Below are positions 59,677-64,000 of a DNA stretch of 64,000 nt, one piece after another. This DNA is from Diplonema japonicum (Eukaryota; Euglenozoa; Diplonemea; Diplonemida; Diplonemidae), in the NCBI GenBank assembly GCA_964019335.1, contig OZ025729.1, positions 248,001 through 312,000 of the forward strand. Reading direction: 5' to 3'. Within the stretch, counting starts at the first letter, position 1, and every line of letters begins with the position of its first letter. A program made the translations under genes and the position numbers. The notes below the pieces were generated by a model that had not been told where the DNA came from, did not search any database, and saw only the letters and a program-made list of their open reading frames with translations.

Positions 59677-59727
59677 ATGGCATCACTAACCAAGCATCTC
59701 AGTTTCTACTACAACAAAGCACCATGA
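59677..59727 (+). CDS. Upstream ORF of DOMON gene 2, overlapping the main start
   Basis: Same 16-codon frame MASLTKHLSFYYNKAP and ATGA overlap as at 51660-51710. Identical sequence, so conservation could simply reflect recent duplication. Confidence 0.4.
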   Translation: MASLTKHLSFYYNKAP

Positions 59728-61910
59728 AGGGTAATAACATATTACATACCCTTTCCTTAGCCTTCCTTGTTACAAGAGCATCTGGAATATGCCCCAGTGA
59801 GGCACCCTCCTTCGACAGGGAAGCCGGCACACCTTATTCATGCTCCTCATCCACAACAGACGACGTACACCTGTACTGGACAGTGGATGGGGCAGCTGTT
59901 CACATGGCACTGACGGCGAAGGATGTGTCTGGGTGGCTCTCGATCGGATTTGCTGAGACTCGTGGTAGGATGGACCCTGCTGATTCGCTGTCAGGGTATG
60001 GGATGAATGTGAGCACTCAGAAGCTTCTTCCTGGCTACGATGGTAGGGAGGACGACACCATTCTAACTGACATCACGAACAGGGAGATCTCCACCCTCAC
60101 CATCGGGGGTGAGTCTTACCGTGTCTTGAGGTTCACGAGAACGCTTGTGAGCATCCCCTCTGGTGTCCTCTCTTTGAACTATGCTTATCACAACACATCC
60201 AACACCTTCCCTTCTCTTCACACCTCGAGGGGTGGCTGGAAGTCCGATTTAATGATTGCAAATGCACCTGTGAATCCTCTGTGCCCCAGTGAGGCACCCT
60301 CCTTCGACAGGGAAGCCGGCACACCTTATTCATGCTCCTCATCCACAACAGACGACGTACACCTGTACTGGACAGTGGATGGGGCAGCTGTTCACATGGC
60401 ACTGACGGCGAAGGATGTGTCTGGGTGGCTCTCGATCGGATTTGCTGAGACTCGTGGTAGGATGGACCCTGCTGATTCACTGTCAGGGTATGGGATGAAT
60501 GTGAGCACTCAGAAGCTTCTTCCTGGCTACGATGTGAGCGAGGACAACACTGTTCTCACTGACATCACGAACAGGGAGATCTCCACCCTCACCATCGGGG
60601 GTGAGTCTTACCGTGTCTTGAGGTTCACGAGAACAGTCGCAAGCATCCCTTCTGGTGTCCTCTCTGTTAACTATGCTTTCCATTCTACATCCAACACCTT
60701 CCCATCTATTCACACCTCGAGGGGTGGCTGGAAGTCGGACCTACAGCTGGACAGCACTCTACCAACATCCCTTCCCACCCCCACGACGGAGGCCCCCACG
60801 GGACCCCCAGCAGGGTGCACGCCCTCGACACTCCCTGAGTTCAGGTGCATGGAAACGATCGACACGAAGACAGTGCTACACTGGACGACCCTGTCAAACG
60901 GGACAGTGGATGCGCAGCTTGTCGTTGCCCAGAACTCAGCAGGGTGGTGCTCTGTGGGGCTTCCCATCAACGGGTTCGACATGATCGGTGCGAAGGCATT
61001 GGTGTCGGACGGGCTGATCTACGACATGAATGGGAAGACCTCTGCCAGCATTGTGCAGACGGGGGACAGGGGCGGCTTCAGGCAGGTGGCGGCGACAACA
61101 AGGTCCTTCCGAAAGGCAGCTGTGGCACAAGTGTCCGGGGACCAGGTGCTGCGCTTCTCGACGGACGTGGGAACGGCGGCGGGGGCGCAGCTGAGCCTCA
61201 TCGTTGGTTACCATGGGTCCTCGTCTGCCTTCCCTGCAACTATTCACTCGGCACGCTACGGTCTGCGGGTGTCGGCAACGGGAGGCGGACTGGAAGCGAT
61301 TGCTGACAACACGGAGAAGGTGAAGGCTCACAGCGGGGTGATGGTTGCGGTGTGGGCGTACGTGGTCCCCTTTGCTATCCTGCTGAAGAGGTTCGGGACG
61401 GACCTTCTGGGAACTGTCTGGGGCTACCCTGTCGCCTTCATCCTTCACGGGGTGCTGATGTTGGGGAGCGCCATCACCACATCCATCTTCAGTGCAGTGG
61501 CCTTCAAGGAGTTCCGTGGGGACGCACAGCACTACCACAAGGAACTGGGGAACGCACTCCTCGTGGTGATGTGGGTTCAGGTGGTTCTGGGTCTTGCTGC
61601 CCCGGCGAAGGACTCACAGCTCAGGATCCCGTTCGTGGTCTCGCACACTGTGCTTGGGATTGCATCCTTTGGGATGGCCATCGGGCAGATGGAGTCGGGG
61701 CTGAGGAACGTGGAGGAGTTGTACACGGAGAGCATGAAGAAAAATCTATTTGGTGCGATGATGGTAGGGCTGTGTTGCTCGGCTGTGTCATGGCTTATCT
61801 TCTTTGTTATGAAGAAAATGTGTACTCGCAGAATGGCCGTTCTACCAGATGAAAACAAAGGTTTCCCACAGATACCACGAGGGGAGGAAGTCACTACAAC
61901 CGTTGTTTAA
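59724..61910 (+). CDS. DOMON-array cytochrome b561 membrane protein 2
   Basis: 728 residues, a paralogue of 51707-55405 with two instead of five DOMON units (59790 and 60282), the diverged third unit and the same b561 core with its four His. From about 60300 to 61730 it appears identical in DNA to gene 1 (offset 6,514 bp). Both ends differ: the first unit has GYDGREDDTILTD for GYDVSEDNTVLTD, and the last 60 residues differ at about a third of positions (KKNLFGAMMVG for KNDLLTAMIVG). That pattern fits gene conversion of the middle between older duplicates. The leader matches gene 1 only from about 59640, and its acceptor AG is missing. Role as for gene 1: transmembrane electron transfer, with a shorter outside array. 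Confidence 0.9.
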   Translation: MKGNNILHTLSLAFLVTRASGICPSEAPSFDREAGTPYSCSSSTTDDVHLYWTVDGAAVHMALTAKDVSGWLSIGFAETRGRMDPADSLSGYGMNVSTQKLLPGYDGREDDTILTDITNREISTLTIGGESYRVLRFTRTLVSIPSGVLSLNYAYHNTSNTFPSLHTSRGGWKSDLMIANAPVNPLCPSEAPSFDREAGTPYSCSSSTTDDVHLYWTVDGAAVHMALTAKDVSGWLSIGFAETRGRMDPADSLSGYGMNVSTQKLLPGYDVSEDNTVLTDITNREISTLTIGGESYRVLRFTRTVASIPSGVLSVNYAFHSTSNTFPSIHTSRGGWKSDLQLDSTLPTSLPTPTTEAPTGPPAGCTPSTLPEFRCMETIDTKTVLHWTTLSNGTVDAQLVVAQNSAGWCSVGLPINGFDMIGAKALVSDGLIYDMNGKTSASIVQTGDRGGFRQVAATTRSFRKAAVAQVSGDQVLRFSTDVGTAAGAQLSLIVGYHGSSSAFPATIHSARYGLRVSATGGGLEAIADNTEKVKAHSGVMVAVWAYVVPFAILLKRFGTDLLGTVWGYPVAFILHGVLMLGSAITTSIFSAVAFKEFRGDAQHYHKELGNALLVVMWVQVVLGLAAPAKDSQLRIPFVVSHTVLGIASFGMAIGQMESGLRNVEELYTESMKKNLFGAMMVGLCCSAVSWLIFFVMKKMCTRRMAVLPDENKGFPQIPRGEEVTTTVV

Positions 61911-62214
61911 GATTTCTGTTGGCCTCCTCGTCGGTGGACCCCGGTGTGGGTGATGAAAAACTGAACGAGTTGACAGGCAACACTGGCCTCCTTTATCACT
62001 TAACTCTATTTTTATAGTATACTGTGGAAACAGACAAACGTCCGTGTTTTTTGTCGCATCCGGGAGTTTGTCGGTTCGGCAGTATTTTTTTTTTTTTTTT
62101 TTTAGCCCTATTCCTCTCATTTCTTTTTTTTTTCTTTTTTCTTTTTTTTATTTACCCTCCTGCAAAAAAATGAAAAAAATATATTATGAAAAAAAAAAAA
62201 AAAAAAAAAAAAAA
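61911..62214. other. Spacer with Rep-B remnant
   Basis: GGCCTCCTCGTCGGTGGACC near 61920 is a Rep-B relative; homopolymers follow. No gene. Confidence 0.5.
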
Positions 62215-63595
62215 TACTGTAAAACGAAAAACTCCCGGACGGAAAAATGTCCGAGTTTTTTAGCGTCCGGGAATTTTTCCGTCCGGAAATTTTTTTTAGG
62301 TAAGGCCGTCAGGGGGCCTGGTCCACTACCACCTACGTACTGGCCTGGGCTGCAAACGGCAACCGCGCAAAGAAACCCCCCAGGGTTCCCTTTCTGCATC
62401 TTTGTCTTCCCTTGCTGCCCCTGAGGCAATCAGCTTGTCGAGCCTTCGTGTGGCCTACTACCTTTCTTAATAGATGCTTTACAGCTGCGTTCAACCCAAT
62501 ATCCATCGGTTGAACCATGTAGGTGAGCCCAGGGGACAAAAGCAATGTGCACGTTTGCGCCTGCGAACAACTCTACGAACCCATAGGCATAGGTCGTGTG
62601 AGAGTTGTGGTCGCCGACAAGCAGCAGAATTCGGCAAAACCATGGGAATCGATGATTTATAGCAAAAGGAAGAAACAGCTCCGTAACCCAGATACCGAGT
62701 ATCATAATTAGCCCAATGATTGGGCGATGCTGTTAGGCTCCATTCGATGGGCGGGTGCTTGACCGGGGCACGGATAATGTTGCGTTTCCGCTTTGCCTTT
62801 GTATTTAAGTTGCGGTGCAACCCCATCCAGCCAAGGAAACAGCCAGCTGTTAAGTTATAGCCCGTTTTGTCCCCCAAGCCACGGACTCTTACGACCTTAG
62901 CACCCCTTTTCGTTTACAGGTCTGTCTTTCGGGCTGGATTGGCGCGCAGCAGCCCTTCTGCATAGGTGCATATTTGTTGTGCTGGGATAGGCTCGCCAAG
63001 CTCGTTTTACCTATCGACTCAAGCAAAAACCTTTCAGCCCCCGAAGGATGCTAAATCCTGTATTGGGCGATACGCTGCTATCACGGCGTCGCGGCGGCCA
63101 GGGTGTGGTAGGGTGGAATAGCAACGTCCAGTATTTCCGTCTGGAAGAAACTGGGGGCTCTGTTGAACCTGTTCCCGCCAAGCTGCTTTCGGGGGTTTGT
63201 ACTGGCCTTCTCGGCCCCGTGTAAGGAGTTTATCTCCTCCACCTCTCAGGGGTGAGCTGGCCGGGGTGCCAGCACCAAAGTTGGGCCCCTCACAAGCCAG
63301 CTGCTCAACGTGCCTTGGGTAGTCGAACTGGTTAATTTGACGAAAGAAGTACGGGTTTATGAGAAGTTAAAGATCCCGTGGGTGCTGTTTGTTGGTGCAT
63401 TGAAAGGGGAAGAAAAATTCAAACTGCCACGCAGGGTAAACATTTTGGCTCTGCACAAGGAATAAAGCCCTTCCAGGCAAACGTGGTGGGAGCTGCTACC
63501 CCCCCCTAGTAAAAAAACTTCTTCCCAGAAAAACTCCCGGACGGAAAAATGTCCGGGAGTTTTTGGTGTCCGAGAATTTTTCCGTCCGACATTAT
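62215..63595 (-). mobile_element. Pogo/CENP-B-type DNA transposon remnant, copy B
   Basis: Both ends carry the palindrome CTCCCGGACGG...TGTCCGGGAG (about 62232-62290 and 63533-63590). The minus strand (62877-62333) repeats the transposase blocks of copy A: GDKTGYNLTAGCFLGWM, PQLSHDLCLW-type decay of the DGHxSH block, and VQPMDIGLNAAVKHLLRK. Frame breaks and small deletions differ from copy A, so both decayed separately or were copied while dead. The part 62930-63480 has no recognised content except an open plus frame near 63310-63465 (VELVNLTKEVRVYEKLKIPW). Confidence 0.75.
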
Positions 63596-64000
63596 TTTCT
63601 TTTTTTTTTTTTTTTTTTATTATTTAGCCTCACTCTTCCTCCCCTCTCCCCTCTCCCCTCTCCCCTCTCCCCTCCCCCCTCCCACACTGTGGATGATATA
63701 CCAGGCAAAGGATTTACTCCTACATAGAGAGTCGACGGGCTCGCGAGTCTGCTTCTAGCCAGCTTTAGTTTTTTTTTTTATCCGTATAAGAATGCATATT
63801 CTTCTAGGATCTTACAAAAAAAAAAAAGAAAAAGGAATCAAAAAAAAGAAGAGGGGTGGCACGGCCCTCCAAATTCTTTTGTAATCTTTTAACTTTCTTT
63901 TTTTTTTTTTTCTTTTTTCTTTTTTCTTTTAGTTTTTCTTTTTTTTTGTTACCAGGATTATATAAAGAAAGAATGAACAAGAAGATGAAGAAAAATAGGG
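63596..64000. other. Low-complexity end of window
   Basis: A tandem CCCTCTCCCCT tract (about 63640-63685), then the block shared with 55605-55720, then A/T runs. No gene. Confidence 0.6.

Overview
The window is nuclear DNA from a microbial eukaryote. Coding regions run up to 1,232 codons without a clear intron. Every intact host-type gene (17 of 17) reads left to right; the only minus-strand coding matter is decayed transposase. Many start codons sit a few bases to a few tens of bases downstream of a pyrimidine run ending in AG, usually with an A-run leader. This one-way layout with acceptor-like sites suggests long transcription units processed by trans-splicing, as in Euglenozoa, and a diplonemid or related flagellate is my best guess. 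That assignment is inference: no spliced-leader gene, rRNA or mitochondrial marker was recognised here.

Layout. 1-3.4 kb: an unrecognised gene fragment, an unrecognised 434-residue protein and two copies of a short structured repeat. 3.4-12.8 kb: a tandem family of six copies (three intact, three broken) encoding an F-box joined to a Rab-like GTPase fold whose nucleotide-binding motifs are consistently altered, ending in a CaaX prenylation box. 13.9-17.2 kb: three tandem genes joining a chromodomain to a PARP-like ADP-ribosyltransferase fold; only the first keeps the recognisable His and Tyr. 17.7-22.2 kb: a small membrane protein, a PPR-like RNA-binding protein and a two-pass sensor with a cyclase-like cytoplasmic domain. 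22.2-28 kb: transposon remains (pogo/CENP-B-type transposase, foldback elements). 28-36.8 kb: a divergent cyclophilin, a secreted vWA protein, the FACT subunit SSRP1/Pob3, a prominin-like five-pass protein and an SK-like potassium channel. 36.8-42 kb: a possible exon and a LINE reverse-transcriptase remnant, then repeats including a MITE with 31-bp inverted ends. 42.1-46.6 kb: a secreted or anchored protein with a long Val-Pro-Thr-Pro stalk, and a small cysteine-rich protein. 46.6-51.6 kb: repeats, including a 1.07-kb inverted-repeat element with a tRNA-like block. 51.7-61.9 kb: two near-identical DOMON plus cytochrome b561 membrane proteins differing in DOMON number, separated by a wrecked piggyBac transposase. 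61.9-64 kb: a second pogo-type element.

Host genes fall into chromatin/ADP-ribose (SSRP1, chromodomain-ART genes), cell-surface redox and sensing (DOMON-b561, cyclase-like sensor, K+ channel, vWA, prominin-like, stalk protein) and putative ubiquitin-ligase adaptors at membranes (F-box/pseudo-GTPase family). Nothing in the sequence ties them into one pathway. The most unusual items are the F-box/pseudo-GTPase/CaaX family, the chromodomain-ART cluster, two related 62-63 bp insertions that look like introners, and the DOMON array evolving by unit duplication and conversion. No RNA gene was recognised with confidence. Homopolymer runs of A or T up to 54 bases are so frequent that assembly or indel error near them should be kept in mind.
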